Notes under the pieces: model-generated
Seen by the model: the letters and a program-made list of their open reading frames with translations, nothing else
Told to the model about the DNA's origin: nothing
The model's database searches: none
NCBI GenBank assembly: GCA_052387675.1
Contig: JBQTIY010000007.1
Coordinates: 124,001 to 188,000, forward strand
Source of the DNA: JBQTIY01 sp052387675
GTDB lineage: Bacteria; Planctomycetota; B15-G4
Direction of reading: 5' to 3'
DNA length: 64,000 nt
Made by a program: the position numbers and the translations under genes
In this document: positions 49,700-57,914 of the stretch, in pieces
How the letters are laid out: every line of letters begins with the position of its first letter
Numbering within the stretch: position 1 is the first letter of the stretch

Positions 49700-51100
49700 A
49701 TGAAGATCCCGCAGAAGCCCCGCCCCACCGCTGAACTGTTGCAGGAAGTTCTGAAGAACCCCGGACGGCTGGTCCGCATCGGGGGTCCCGGCCGGCAGCC
49801 GGCCACCGTGGAGGGTCGCTACCTGCACTGGGAGCAACTGCGCTACCGCATTCCGCCGCGGGGGCTAAGCCGGGAGGAGTGGTGGCTAAGCATCAAGTTC
49901 GCGCGCGAGGCCCTCTCGCGCCCGCTCCCACTTCTGGATCCTTCAGGCGCTCCGTTCACTCTGGCCACACCCGATGTGCTGCAGCGCCTACTGCACGAGG
50001 CCGACCGCGACCTGAGCGGACGCGTCGAACTGCCGGGTCAGCTCACCACGCCTGGCCTGCGCGATCGCTACCAGATGAGCGCGCTCATCGAGGAGGCCAT
50101 CACCTCGAGTCAACTGGAAGGCGCCGCGACAACGCGCCAGGTGGCCGGCGAGATGCTGCGTTCGGGCCGTCAGCCTCGCAGCCACGACGAGCGCATGATC
50201 TTCAACAACTTCAAGGCGATGGAGTTCGTGCGCTCGATCCGCCAAGAGGCCCTGACACCAGAGCTTGTGCTTCGCATTCATCGCCTCGTCTGCGACGGCA
50301 CCCTGGAGGAGGCCGGCGCGGCCGGGCGGCTGCGCACGCCCGAGGAGTCGCCCGAGAACTGGGGCGTGGTGGCCCCGGACGGCACGCTGCTGCACGTGCC
50401 GCCGCCGGCCGAGCAGTTGCCGGAGCGGCTCAAGGCTTGCTGCCGATTCGCCAACGACAGCAAGGAGTTCATCCATCCGATGGCGCGCTCAATCCTGCTG
50501 CACTTCTGGCTGGGCTACGACCACCCCTTCCTCGATGGCAACGGGCGCACGGCGCGCGCCGTCTTCTACTGGTCCATGCTCCATCAGGGCTACTGGCTCG
50601 CCGAGTACCTGTCGGTTTCGCACATCCTGCATCGCGCGCCGGTGCAGTACGCCGAGTCCTACCTGCTCACCGAGACGGATGAGGGCGACACGACCTACTT
50701 CGTGCTCTACCAGCTCGACGTGCTGCAGCGCTCGGTCGCCGCACTGTTGAAGTACGTCGCCGCGAAGGCCCAGACCGTGCGCAGCACGCAGGACCTGCTG
50801 AAGAACTCCGCGCTGAATCTGCGCCAGATCGCGCTGCTCGGCCACGCGCTGCGCCATCCCGAGGCTGAGTACAGCGTGACGCGCCATGCCGCCAGCCATC
50901 GCGTGGCTCGGCAGACTTCACGAACCGACTTGCGCGAGCTCGCGGCTCTGGGCGCGCTCAAGGAGTCCCAGCGCGGGCGCGGCTTCTACTTCACGGTGCC
51001 CGGCGATCTCGAGGCCAGGCTCGGCGCCCTCGGCCGCAAGACCAAGCGCGCGCCGGGCCGCCGCGGCCCCGGCCGGCCACCGCGCGCCACCCGGCAGTGA
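49700..51100 (+). CDS. Fic family protein with N-terminal inhibitory motif
   Basis: The 466-residue protein (ATG 49700) has a class-II Fic layout. The inhibitory helix motif 'SSQLEGAATT' ([S/T]xxxE[G/N], about residues 136-145) precedes the Fic core. The core motif is 'HPFLDGNGRTARAVFYWSML' (HPFxDGNGRxxR), the AMPylation active site. The flap is 'YDHPF' preceded by 'SKEFIHPMARSILLHFWLG'. A winged-helix-like C-terminal domain (LRQIALLGHALRHPEAEYSVTRHAASHRVARQTSRTDL) is followed by a basic Arg/Gly/Pro tail that may bind nucleic acid. Fic enzymes transfer AMP to protein targets. Repeated operators upstream suggest autoregulation through the winged helix. Confidence 0.88.
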   Translation: MKIPQKPRPTAELLQEVLKNPGRLVRIGGPGRQPATVEGRYLHWEQLRYRIPPRGLSREEWWLSIKFAREALSRPLPLLDPSGAPFTLATPDVLQRLLHEADRDLSGRVELPGQLTTPGLRDRYQMSALIEEAITSSQLEGAATTRQVAGEMLRSGRQPRSHDERMIFNNFKAMEFVRSIRQEALTPELVLRIHRLVCDGTLEEAGAAGRLRTPEESPENWGVVAPDGTLLHVPPPAEQLPERLKACCRFANDSKEFIHPMARSILLHFWLGYDHPFLDGNGRTARAVFYWSMLHQGYWLAEYLSVSHILHRAPVQYAESYLLTETDEGDTTYFVLYQLDVLQRSVAALLKYVAAKAQTVRSTQDLLKNSALNLRQIALLGHALRHPEAEYSVTRHAASHRVARQTSRTDLRELAALGALKESQRGRGFYFTVPGDLEARLGALGRKTKRAPGRRGPGRPPRATRQ

Positions 51101-51121
51101 GCCGTCTTCGCTGAGGGCGGC

Positions 51122-51150
51122 TTGTCACTCATAACGCGTGGCGTTACTAT
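51122..51150 (+). promoter_or_regulatory. Promoter with internal operator for higA-like gene
   Basis: -35 TTGTCA (51122-51127) and -10 TACTAT (51145-51150) are 17 bases apart. Between them TAACGC and GCGTTA (51132-51146, spacer GTG) form a perfect inverted repeat. Transcription would start at about 51157, next to the ATG at 51158. Confidence 0.6.
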
Positions 51151-51157
51151 CCCGCCC

Positions 51158-51457
51158 ATGACCAAGAAACTCGCACCTGTCCATCCTGGCGAGATCCTGG
51201 CCGAGTTGCTGGAGGACCTCGACGTCAGCCAGTACCGCCTGGCGAAGGGACTCAGCGTCCCGCCGCGGCGGATTAACGAGATCGTGCTCGGCAAGCGCTC
51301 GATCAGCGCAGACACGGCGTTGCGGCTGGCCCGCTTCTTCGGCACCTCCCACAACTTCTGGCTGAACCTTCAGATGGCCTACGACCTCGACGTGGCGCGC
51401 GACAAGCTCGCAGGCCGGCTCACGAAGGAAGTCGAAATTCTCCGCAAGGCCTCGTAG
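51158..51457 (+). CDS. higA: HigA-type XRE antitoxin/regulator
   Basis: The 99-residue protein (ATG 51158) is a HigA-like HTH_3 protein: 'APVHPGEILAELLEDLDVSQYRLAKGLSVPPRRINEIVLGKRSISADTALRLARFFGTSHNFWLNLQMAYDLD'. That is the standard HigA pattern from the GEIL start to the FWLNLQ helix. Normally a HigB RNase gene precedes it. Here no higB is present, and the Fic gene ends 57 bp upstream. The putative transcription start coincides with the ATG, so the mRNA may be leaderless. It could be an orphan antitoxin or control the Fic gene. Confidence 0.88.
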   Translation: MTKKLAPVHPGEILAELLEDLDVSQYRLAKGLSVPPRRINEIVLGKRSISADTALRLARFFGTSHNFWLNLQMAYDLDVARDKLAGRLTKEVEILRKAS

Positions 51458-51511
51458 GCCGGGCCGCACCGTCGCCCGCGCTAGCCCAAGCGACCACCGG
51501 CCGGCGCGATT

Positions 51512-52093
51512 TCAGCCCGGCTTGCGCACCAAGTGAAAGATCGCCAGGTGCGCTGGGTCGGCCTTGCCGTCGGCCCAGCCCTGCCACTCGGCGCGGATCT
51601 CGTTGGGGCCGAGGAACTTCAGCACGCCGCGGTGCATGTGCTGCGTGGTGGCCGGGTCGATGTTGGCGCCGCCCTCAAACTCAAAGACCAGTTCGTCGCC
51701 GCGCGGATTCGTGGCGCGCATGCGCGGCTGATTGCCGCCGGCGCAGTAGTGCGTGAGCACCAGGTCGTGCCCGTCGCGGTGGTACACGGTGACCATCTCG
51801 TGCGGCTGCCCCGGGAAGAGCGTCTCCACCACCGCGCTGCCGCCGCCCGTCACGCGCCAAGTGGAGCCGAGACTCTCCTTGGCGCCGACATTGCTCTCCT
51901 TGACATACCAATCGCCCTGCAGCGCAGCGAGCCGACCGAAGGCGGCATCTAGCTCACCGTGACTGTGCCCGGCGTGCTCGTGCGCGCCGCTGCTGTGCGC
52001 GGCGTGGTCCTGACTCACACAGGCCGGAACCGACGCGAACAGGGCCAGGCCGAGCAGGGCCGGGCCAAACAGGGCGGTGAGTTGGCTGCGCAT
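51512..52093 (-). CDS. Secreted lipoprotein with lipocalin/DUF1579-like domain
   Basis: The 193-residue protein (ATG 52093, GGAG 8 bases upstream) has a signal peptide with lipobox VPAC (Cys25). A His-rich stretch follows (QDHAAHSSGAHEHAGHSH), which could bind divalent metal. The rest, 'RLAALQGDWYVKESNVGAKE', 'RVTGGGSAVVETLFPGQPHEMVTVYHRDGHDLVLTHYCAGGNQPRMRA' and 'IRAEWQGWADGKADPAHLAIFHLVRKPG', looks like a small beta-barrel of the DUF1579/lipocalin type. It is related in style to the lipoprotein at 11,693-12,334. Confidence 0.75.
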   Translation of the reverse strand: MRSQLTALFGPALLGLALFASVPACVSQDHAAHSSGAHEHAGHSHGELDAAFGRLAALQGDWYVKESNVGAKESLGSTWRVTGGGSAVVETLFPGQPHEMVTVYHRDGHDLVLTHYCAGGNQPRMRATNPRGDELVFEFEGGANIDPATTQHMHRGVLKFLGPNEIRAEWQGWADGKADPAHLAIFHLVRKPG

Positions 52094-52244
52094 CGTCAGG
52101 TCTCCAGGGGAAGCGATTGGTGGCCGGCGATTCTACGGCTTGGCCCGCGCCGCACGCACGGCCAACCGGCGCGGCGCGCAATGCGACCGACCTGCGTAAC
52201 GCCAAGCCCCCCTAGCCGTCAGCACCATCTGCCCAGCAATCTTG

Positions 52245-52259
52245 GACAACAACGTTGTC
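52245..52259. promoter_or_regulatory. GACAAC inverted repeat upstream of receptor gene
   Basis: GACAAC and GTTGTC are perfect 6-bp arms around AAC, 64 bp upstream of the receptor gene start. It is a possible operator; the regulator is unknown. Confidence 0.35.
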
Positions 52260-52322
52260 ACACCGTACAGATCGCCACATCAAGCACTCGATGGTCGGCA
52301 CGGCTCGCCTACACTCGCCGCC

Positions 52323-53153
52323 ATGCGCATCGTCTCGCTTTGCCCCAGCCTCACCGAACTGGTCTTCGACCTGGGCTGCGGCGACGCGCTGGTGGGCCGC
52401 ACAGCCTGGTGCTGCCATCCGCGCGGCGCGGTCGAGCGCGTGGAAGCCGTGGGCGGCACCAAGACGCCGGACCTGGCGCGCATCCTCGCCCTGCGCCCCG
52501 ACCTCGTGCTCATGAACGACGAAGAGAACCGCCGCGAGGACTGGGAGGCGCTGCGGGCTGCGGGCCTCAACGTCTACAGCTCGCTGCCGGTGACCGCCGC
52601 CGACACCGCGGAGATGGTGCGCGCCATCGGCACGGCGCTGGCCGCGCCGGCCGCGGATGTCGCCGGCCGCGCCCACGCCATCGCCGAGGACATCGAGCGC
52701 CGCGCGGCCCGCGTGGCGGCCGCAGCACAGCAACGCGCCACGCCGGTGCGCTTCGCCTACCTCATCTGGCGCGAGCCGTGGATGGGCGTCGGCGCCGACA
52801 CTTACGCCAGCGCGCTGCTCACCCTCGCCGGCGGCCTCAATGTCCTCGGCGAAAACGCTGCCGCCGCGCCGGATCCGGCGCCGCGCCCGACGCCGCCCCG
52901 CTACCCGCAACTCACGCCGGCCGCGCTGGCCGACGCGCAGCCAGACCTCGTCCTGCTCGGCAGCGAGCCCTTTCCCTTCCGCGAGCGCCACCTCACCGAA
53001 CTCGCCGCGCTCACCGGCTTGCCGGCAGCCCGCTTCCGCCTCGTCGACGGCGAGCTGCTCTCCTGGCACGGCAGCCGCACACCGGCCGGCATCGACTACG
53101 CCGAGAGCCTCGTCCGCGAAGCGCTGCTGCGCTTCACTCCGCGCGAAGCGTAA
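52323..53153 (+). CDS. Helical-backbone metal/cobalamin receptor (BtuF/TroA-like)
   Basis: ATG 52323 is chosen (276 residues) because the family starts 'MRIVSLCPSLTELVFDLGCGDALVGRTAWCCHP'. The two-lobed TroA/BtuF fold shows 'VEAVGGTKTPDLARILALRPDLVLMNDEENRREDWEALRAAGLNVY' in lobe one and 'LGENAAAAPDPAPRP...YPQLTPAALADAQPDLVLLGSEPFPFRERH' in lobe two. There is no signal peptide, so it is a cytoplasmic member of the family, which often neighbours corrinoid or molybdate functions. The ligand is unknown. Its 3' end overlaps the convergent phosphoesterase by 20 bp. Confidence 0.82.
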   Translation: MRIVSLCPSLTELVFDLGCGDALVGRTAWCCHPRGAVERVEAVGGTKTPDLARILALRPDLVLMNDEENRREDWEALRAAGLNVYSSLPVTAADTAEMVRAIGTALAAPAADVAGRAHAIAEDIERRAARVAAAAQQRATPVRFAYLIWREPWMGVGADTYASALLTLAGGLNVLGENAAAAPDPAPRPTPPRYPQLTPAALADAQPDLVLLGSEPFPFRERHLTELAALTGLPAARFRLVDGELLSWHGSRTPAGIDYAESLVREALLRFTPREA

Positions 53154-54057
53154 GCACGACAATCTCCGGCGGCACGCGAAAGCGCACCGGCACGATGCTG
53201 GTGCCCAGGCCGCTGGTCACGTACAGGTGCCGCCCCTGCTCCACGATGTGGCCCTCGGCGTAGCGCTGGCCGAAAATCGAAGGCACCACCGGCCGCCCCA
53301 CGAAGGGCAGCGCCACTTGCCCGCCGTGCGTGTGCCCGGCCATGACGAGCGCGAAGCGGTCGGGCAGCTCGGCGAAGAGATCGAGGTTATGCATGAAGGC
53401 CAGCGCCGGCGCCGCGTCGGTGACCTGCGCCAGCGCGCCGGTCACGTCGCAGGCGCCCTCCCAGTAGTCGGAGAGGCCCACCAGCCAGAAGTCGCCCGCG
53501 CCGCCGGGCCGCGCGATGCGCAGCGCGGCATCCTCCAGCAGCGGCACGCAGCCGGCGGTGAGCGCCGCCTGCATGCGCTCCAACCCCAGCCAGTGGTCGT
53601 GATTGCCGAGCACCGCAAAGACACCGAGCGGCGCGCGCAGCTCGCCGAGCAAGAGCGCGCTCTCCTCAGGCGGCACGAACTCGCCGCCGATCACTCCGTG
53701 AATCACGAAGTCGCCGGCCAGGAGCACGAGGTCGGGCTGCAGGTCGTTCGTGGTCGTCACGATCTCCGCGAGCATGTCGAGGCCTTGCCACGGCGAGCCG
53801 GTGTGCAGGTCGGCCAGCAGCGCGACGCGCAGCGGCGCGTGGCCGGCGGGCCAGCCCGGCAGCGCCAGCTCGACCTCGCGCACTTCGAGCTGACCAGGCT
53901 CCCACAGGAAGGCCCAGCCGCCCAGAAAACTCAGCGCCACGGCAAGCGCAACGGCTAGCAGGAGCAGCCGGCTGCGTGGTTTGCGGCGCGGCTGAGACTC
54001 TGGCGCTGGCGCCGAGACGTCGTGAGCAGGCGCGGGGCCTGGTGCGCCAAGGGTCAC
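53134..54057 (-). CDS. Membrane-anchored metallophosphoesterase (YkuE-like)
   Basis: GTG 54057 overlaps the stop of the upstream gene as GTGA (307 residues). After a basic N terminus comes one membrane helix (LLLLAVALAVALSFLGGWAFL), then the calcineurin-like phosphoesterase domain. The metal motifs are in order: 'LLADLHTGSPWQG' (DxH), 'LVLLAGDFVIHG' (GD), 'VLGNHDHW' (GNHD), 'FMHNLDLF' (H) and 'MAGHTHGGQVALPF' (GHxH). The YkuE/LpxH-like subtype cleaves lipid or nucleotide phosphates. It is coupled to a ceramidase-like membrane gene, suggesting lipid metabolism. Confidence 0.88.
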   Translation of the reverse strand: MTLGAPGPAPAHDVSAPAPESQPRRKPRSRLLLLAVALAVALSFLGGWAFLWEPGQLEVREVELALPGWPAGHAPLRVALLADLHTGSPWQGLDMLAEIVTTTNDLQPDLVLLAGDFVIHGVIGGEFVPPEESALLLGELRAPLGVFAVLGNHDHWLGLERMQAALTAGCVPLLEDAALRIARPGGAGDFWLVGLSDYWEGACDVTGALAQVTDAAPALAFMHNLDLFAELPDRFALVMAGHTHGGQVALPFVGRPVVPSIFGQRYAEGHIVEQGRHLYVTSGLGTSIVPVRFRVPPEIVVLTLRAE

Positions 54058-54830
54058 GACGCCTGGCGCCGCCAACGCACGAGCAGCGCGTAGACGCCTA
54101 CCGCCGCGGCGAGATGCTTCAGTGTGTGACCGCTCACCACGCCCAGCATCGCGTAGATCTGGTGGTCGAACATCTCGAGCAACTTTGCGGCGACGTAGCC
54201 GCCAAGCGCAACCACCAGGAGTCGCCAGCCCGGCCGCGGCGGCGGCGAGAGCATCACAAGCAGAATGCCCACCATGAGCGAACCAAACTGCACCACCGCG
54301 TAGGGCCGCAGGTCGCCGTCGCCGCGCAGTTCGGTGAGCCGCCAGTGCATCACGCTCCACAGCCCAAAGGCGATGAGCGGCACGAGCAGCCAGCGCGCGA
54401 GGCGCACGCTGCTGAACTCCGCGATCAGCGCGCCCATGAGTCCCATGAAGGCCAGCGTCATGGGCAGCCGGTCCCAGACCAAGCGCGCGTTGCTCGGCGC
54501 GAGGTGGTACCACGCCGACCCAAAGGCGGTGAGCAGCGTGCCGAGAAAGAGCACGCCGTAGGGCCAACGCAGCCACGCGGCACGGGCGGCAGCCTCTGGA
54601 TCGCGCCGCTGCGCCTGCCTACGCATCACCGTCCACAATCCCATCAGCCCTACGACGAGAAACGGCACGTTGGAGAGCACGTCCAGCGCGTTCGGGACGC
54701 CGAGCAGCGTGCGCCGATCGGCGAAGCCGTTGTAGGCCGGGTCCTGCGGGATGCGCCGCACGAAATAGGCCGCGACGGAGATAGCCGCCACGATGCCGAA
54801 CAGCAACGCGCGCCGCGGTCCAGGCCTCAT
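54054..54830 (-). CDS. Alkaline-ceramidase-like (CREST) membrane hydrolase
   Basis: The 258-residue protein (ATG 54830, overlapping the glycosyltransferase stop) has seven membrane helices. The CREST/alkaline ceramidase zinc motif is present: 'AFGSAWYHLAPSNARLVWDRLPMTLAFMGL' gives S-x3-H and D, and 'EMFDHQIYAMLGVVSGHTLKHLAAAV' gives H-x3-H. CREST hydrolases act on lipid amides. Bacterial members are mostly uncharacterised. Neighbouring genes for a polytopic glycosyltransferase and a phosphoesterase suggest a lipid-remodelling unit. Confidence 0.83.
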   Translation of the reverse strand: MRPGPRRALLFGIVAAISVAAYFVRRIPQDPAYNGFADRRTLLGVPNALDVLSNVPFLVVGLMGLWTVMRRQAQRRDPEAAARAAWLRWPYGVLFLGTLLTAFGSAWYHLAPSNARLVWDRLPMTLAFMGLMGALIAEFSSVRLARWLLVPLIAFGLWSVMHWRLTELRGDGDLRPYAVVQFGSLMVGILLVMLSPPPRPGWRLLVVALGGYVAAKLLEMFDHQIYAMLGVVSGHTLKHLAAAVGVYALLVRWRRQAS

Positions 54831-56326
54831 GACGGGCAATTCATCGACGACTTCCGCGGCGATGGACCGGACGCCACGCCGCCGTCGCCGATCGGCCTCT
54901 GCGCCGGCCAATAGGCCGCCGCCGCGGCCACGAGCAGGAGCAGCGGCCAGCCCACCATGTGGAAGAAGAGCCGCAGGCCGGTGGCCTGCAGCGTCCACTC
55001 GATGTGCTGCGGGATGATCGCCAGCGTGAAGCCGTAGAGCAGGACGTGCGCGGCGAGCGCGAGCAGCAGGCCCGCGGTTTCGCGGTGCGCGGCAGCGCAC
55101 ACCAGCCCCAGCAGCGCGGCCGCGGCCGCCGCCGGCCAAAGCACGCCGAAGTACATCGAACTGAGCCGGTCCATCGGCACGTAGCGCAGAAAGCCGGTGA
55201 AGATGGCGCGCAGGCGCTCGGGATCGAGGCTGGCCTCGCCGACATAGTCCGAAGCCCAAACACCGCCGCCCACGCCGCCCGCGGCGAGAATCGCCACCCA
55301 GCCCAGCGCGACGAGCGCCACGAGCAGCAGTCCCTGCACGGCCGCAGCGCGCGGCAGGCGCCGCCGCCACGCGAGAGCCGCCAGCGGCAAGCAGGCCAGC
55401 GCCGCAATCGCCACGCCCTCATTCTTGGTGAGGGCGCAGAGCGCGGCGACCACGGCGAAGCGCAGGCCCGCCGCCGCGCTGGGCTGCCGCAGCAGCGCCG
55501 TGCCCTCGATCCCAAGCAAGAGCACCGTCGCGGCGAGGCGCAACTCGGCGAGGCCCACCGTGCCGAGGCCGTACAGCTCCGGAATTGCCAGTGAGATGAG
55601 CACCACGGGCACCACCGCCGCCGGGTGCAGGCGGCGCAGCGCGGCGCCGAGCAGCAGGAGCTGAAAGGCCAGCCAGGCCAGCGCGAAGAAGGGCAGCGGC
55701 GCCGCGAGCCGGCGCTCGCCGGCCGCCAAGAAGAACAGCGCCTCGTTCAGCGCGACAAGCGGCGGGTACTCCACGTGACCAACGGCCGCCAGGTTGCCGA
55801 GCACTTCGGGGGCCAGGCTGCGCTCCGTCTCGAAGACGCGCGCCGGCAGCGCGAAGTTGTTGAGCGGATCCGACTCGAAGATCGGCGTCTGCAGGCCCAG
55901 CCGCACCAGCGCCAGAAAGAGCAGCAACGTGAGGCCCAACAGCGCATACCCGGTCCAGCGCGCGGCGGCGGAAAGATACGGTCCTGATGCAACTCCCGCC
56001 GCTCCTCCCGCGCGAGACGATCGCCCCGCGCCCGACGCCCCCCCCGCCGCAGCACCACCCCCACGCGCCGACGCCCGCCGCCACAGCAGCACCGCGGCGA
56101 GCACCCACCACGGCACGAGCACCGCCGTGAGCGAGAAAGACAGCCCGGCGAGCGACATGACAATCATCTGCGCGGCCAGCGCGGCCGGCCCGACGAGCAG
56201 CGCGCGCCCAATGCGCTCCACCGGCAGCAGCGGCGTGTCGCGCCAGAGCCAGCGCACCAGGACGTCCCCGGCCAGCCACTGGCTGGCGTAAACCCACAGT
56301 ACCGGCATCCAGAGGGAGGTGTTCAT
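54827..56326 (-). CDS. Polytopic membrane glycosyltransferase-like protein
   Basis: The 499-residue protein starts at ATG 56326 with GGGAGG 8 bases upstream. It has about eleven helices and the layout of GT-C/O-antigen-ligase-type enzymes: a periplasmic loop after the early helices with acidic residues ('TPIFESDPLNNFALPARVFETERSLAPEVL' and 'HVEYPPLVALNEALFF'), and 'LCALTKNEGVAIAALA'. An Ala/Gly/Ser-rich insertion (about residues 90-120) breaks the early region. It lies upstream of the ceramidase-like and phosphoesterase genes with ATGA overlap, and downstream of a helper gene of unknown function. Confidence 0.7.
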   Translation of the reverse strand: MNTSLWMPVLWVYASQWLAGDVLVRWLWRDTPLLPVERIGRALLVGPAALAAQMIVMSLAGLSFSLTAVLVPWWVLAAVLLWRRASARGGGAAAGGASGAGRSSRAGGAAGVASGPYLSAAARWTGYALLGLTLLLFLALVRLGLQTPIFESDPLNNFALPARVFETERSLAPEVLGNLAAVGHVEYPPLVALNEALFFLAAGERRLAAPLPFFALAWLAFQLLLLGAALRRLHPAAVVPVVLISLAIPELYGLGTVGLAELRLAATVLLLGIEGTALLRQPSAAAGLRFAVVAALCALTKNEGVAIAALACLPLAALAWRRRLPRAAAVQGLLLVALVALGWVAILAAGGVGGGVWASDYVGEASLDPERLRAIFTGFLRYVPMDRLSSMYFGVLWPAAAAAALLGLVCAAAHRETAGLLLALAAHVLLYGFTLAIIPQHIEWTLQATGLRLFFHMVGWPLLLLVAAAAAYWPAQRPIGDGGVASGPSPRKSSMNCPS

Positions 56327-56357
56327 CGGACGCACCTCCCGTTCTCAGTCGCCACGC

Positions 56358-56939
56358 TCATCGCCGCACCCGATCGAGAGAGACGATCGGGCCTTTGAAC
56401 ACCGGCTCCAGCTCCACGCTGGCCGGCAAGTCGCCCGGATGCAGAAAGCGCACGACGTAGTCGGCGCGGGCCAGTTCCTCGTCGAGCCGCTCGGGCGTCA
56501 GCCGCAGGCCGGCGCGCTCCAGGATTTCAAACTGCAGCCGGAAGTTGTCGGCGAAGTGCGGCGCCATCTCGATGGCGCGCTCGAGATGGCGCGGGTCGAG
56601 CGGCTGCAAGAACATGAAAGGCCGCGGCAGGAAGAAGAAGTGGAACTGCGCCGGCAGCGGCGTGCCGCTGACGAGCAGCACGCGCGCCGTGTCGGGGATG
56701 CGCGCGGCGACGCCGGGCAGCTCACGCCAGGCCAGCACCTGGCTCAGGGCCGGATCGACGCCGCGCAGTGGCCCGCGCAGCAGCGTGTCTACGTTCTCGG
56801 CGTGCTCATGCAGCGTGCCGAAGCGCTTCGCAAAGGGGCCGGCCTGCGCCACCGCCGCAGCGACCAATACCAAGAGCAGCAGCCAGCGCAACGGGGCCAG
56901 CCGGCCCGACGGGAGATCGGCCACGAGCCGCTGCTGCAA
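56358..56939 (-). CDS. Single-helix membrane protein of unknown function
   Basis: The 193-residue frame starts with TTG 56939; GAGG lies 5 bases upstream and no ATG is available in frame. An N-terminal helix (PLRWLLLLVLVAAAVAQAGP) anchors it. The rest is probably periplasmic: 'ARVLLVSGTPLPAQFHFFFLPRPFMFLQPLDPRHLERAIEM' and 'YVVRFLHPGDLPASVELEPVFKGPIVSLDRVRR'. It resembles the C-terminal periplasmic parts of large glycosyltransferases, and it is followed by one on the same strand (gap 31 bp). The two are likely a split enzyme or complex. Confidence 0.6.
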   Translation of the reverse strand: MQQRLVADLPSGRLAPLRWLLLLVLVAAAVAQAGPFAKRFGTLHEHAENVDTLLRGPLRGVDPALSQVLAWRELPGVAARIPDTARVLLVSGTPLPAQFHFFFLPRPFMFLQPLDPRHLERAIEMAPHFADNFRLQFEILERAGLRLTPERLDEELARADYVVRFLHPGDLPASVELEPVFKGPIVSLDRVRR

Positions 56940-56945
56940 CTGGCC

Positions 56946-57341
56946 TCAGAGCGCGGCGGCGCCGGCCGCGGCCACGGCGTGATCCTGATCGCCCGAACCG
57001 CCGCTGACGCCGATGGCGCCCACGACCTTGCCATCCTTCTTCAGCGGGATGCCGCCGGCGAAAATCATGATCTTGCCGTCGTTCGAAGCATGAATCCCGA
57101 AGAACTGGTTGCCCGACTGACTGTGCGTGGCCAGGTCCTTGGTGGCGATGTCGAAGGCGCGCGAGGTGTAGGCCTTCTTGATCGAGATGTCGATGCTGCC
57201 CAGCCAGGCGCCGTCCATGCGCACGTGGGCCACGAGGTTGCCGCCGCCGTCCGCGATGGCGATGTTCATGGGCTGCTTGATCTCGGCCGCCTTCTTTTCA
57301 GCGGCGGCGATGACACGGCGGGCGTCGGCGAGATTGACCAT
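56946..57341 (-). CDS. GlcG/HbpS family (DUF336) protein
   Basis: The 131-residue protein starts at ATG 57341 with GGAG 9 bases upstream. It is a typical GlcG/HbpS protein: 'NLADARRVIAAAEKKAAEIKQPMNIAIADGGGNLVAHVRMDGAWLGSIDISIKKAYTSRAF' and 'IMIFAGGIPLKKDGKVVGAIGVSGGSGDQDHAVA'. HbpS binds haem and senses redox stress in Streptomyces; others are linked to cofactor binding. The gene is followed by the membrane protein gene at 56,939 with only a few bases between. Confidence 0.88.
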   Translation of the reverse strand: MVNLADARRVIAAAEKKAAEIKQPMNIAIADGGGNLVAHVRMDGAWLGSIDISIKKAYTSRAFDIATKDLATHSQSGNQFFGIHASNDGKIMIFAGGIPLKKDGKVVGAIGVSGGSGDQDHAVAAAGAAAL

Positions 57342-57456
57342 GGAACGGCTCCGGAAGGGGTGTGGTGAGGGGCGACAGCCTAGCGAAGCGGCGCGCACCG
57401 CGCGAGTGCGCGCGGCGCTCGCGCCGATCCGGTCTGAGGCTCGCTACGATGCCGCC

Positions 57457-57912
57457 ATGAAACCGGCCGGCGGGTTGAAGCAGGCCATCGTGGCGGTCGT
57501 GCGGCGGCAGGGGCGTGTGCTCGTCATCCTGCGCGGGCCGCAGGCGCGGCGCGCCGGCCACTGGGGCCTGCTTACGGGCACGATCGAACCGGGTGAACCG
57601 CAGGCCGCGGCCGTGGTGCGCGAAGTTCGCGAGGAAGTCGGCCTCGCGGTCGCCGCGCAAGCCAAAGTCTGGGAGAGCCAGACCGACGACGGCGCTTACC
57701 AGCTCCACTGGTGGACGGTTGCAGAACTTGGCGCGGCTCTGCGCGGCGAACACGCGGCGCACAGCGCCGACGCGAGGCCGGCGCCGCTTACGCTGGCCGC
57801 GGGCGAAGTCAGCGAAGTGCGCTGGGTAACGGCCGCGGAGTTCCTCCAACTCGCGCCGACCTTCGCCGGCGACCGCGACTTTTTCGCACGCGTGCTGCCC
57901 ACGCTGCGCTGA
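57457..57912 (+). CDS. Nudix hydrolase
   Basis: The 151-residue protein (ATG 57457) has a Nudix box, GTIEPGEPQAAAVVREVR then EEVGL, fitting Gx5Ex7REUxEExGU. The rest of the fold is a short beta-strand set ending in 'VRWVTAAEFLQLAPTFAGDRDFFARVLPTLR'. Substrate specificity cannot be read, but a small stand-alone domain of this type usually hydrolyses nucleoside diphosphate derivatives. It ends three bases from the convergent FG-GAP gene. Confidence 0.9.
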   Translation: MKPAGGLKQAIVAVVRRQGRVLVILRGPQARRAGHWGLLTGTIEPGEPQAAAVVREVREEVGLAVAAQAKVWESQTDDGAYQLHWWTVAELGAALRGEHAAHSADARPAPLTLAAGEVSEVRWVTAAEFLQLAPTFAGDRDFFARVLPTLR

Positions 57913-57914
57913 AT

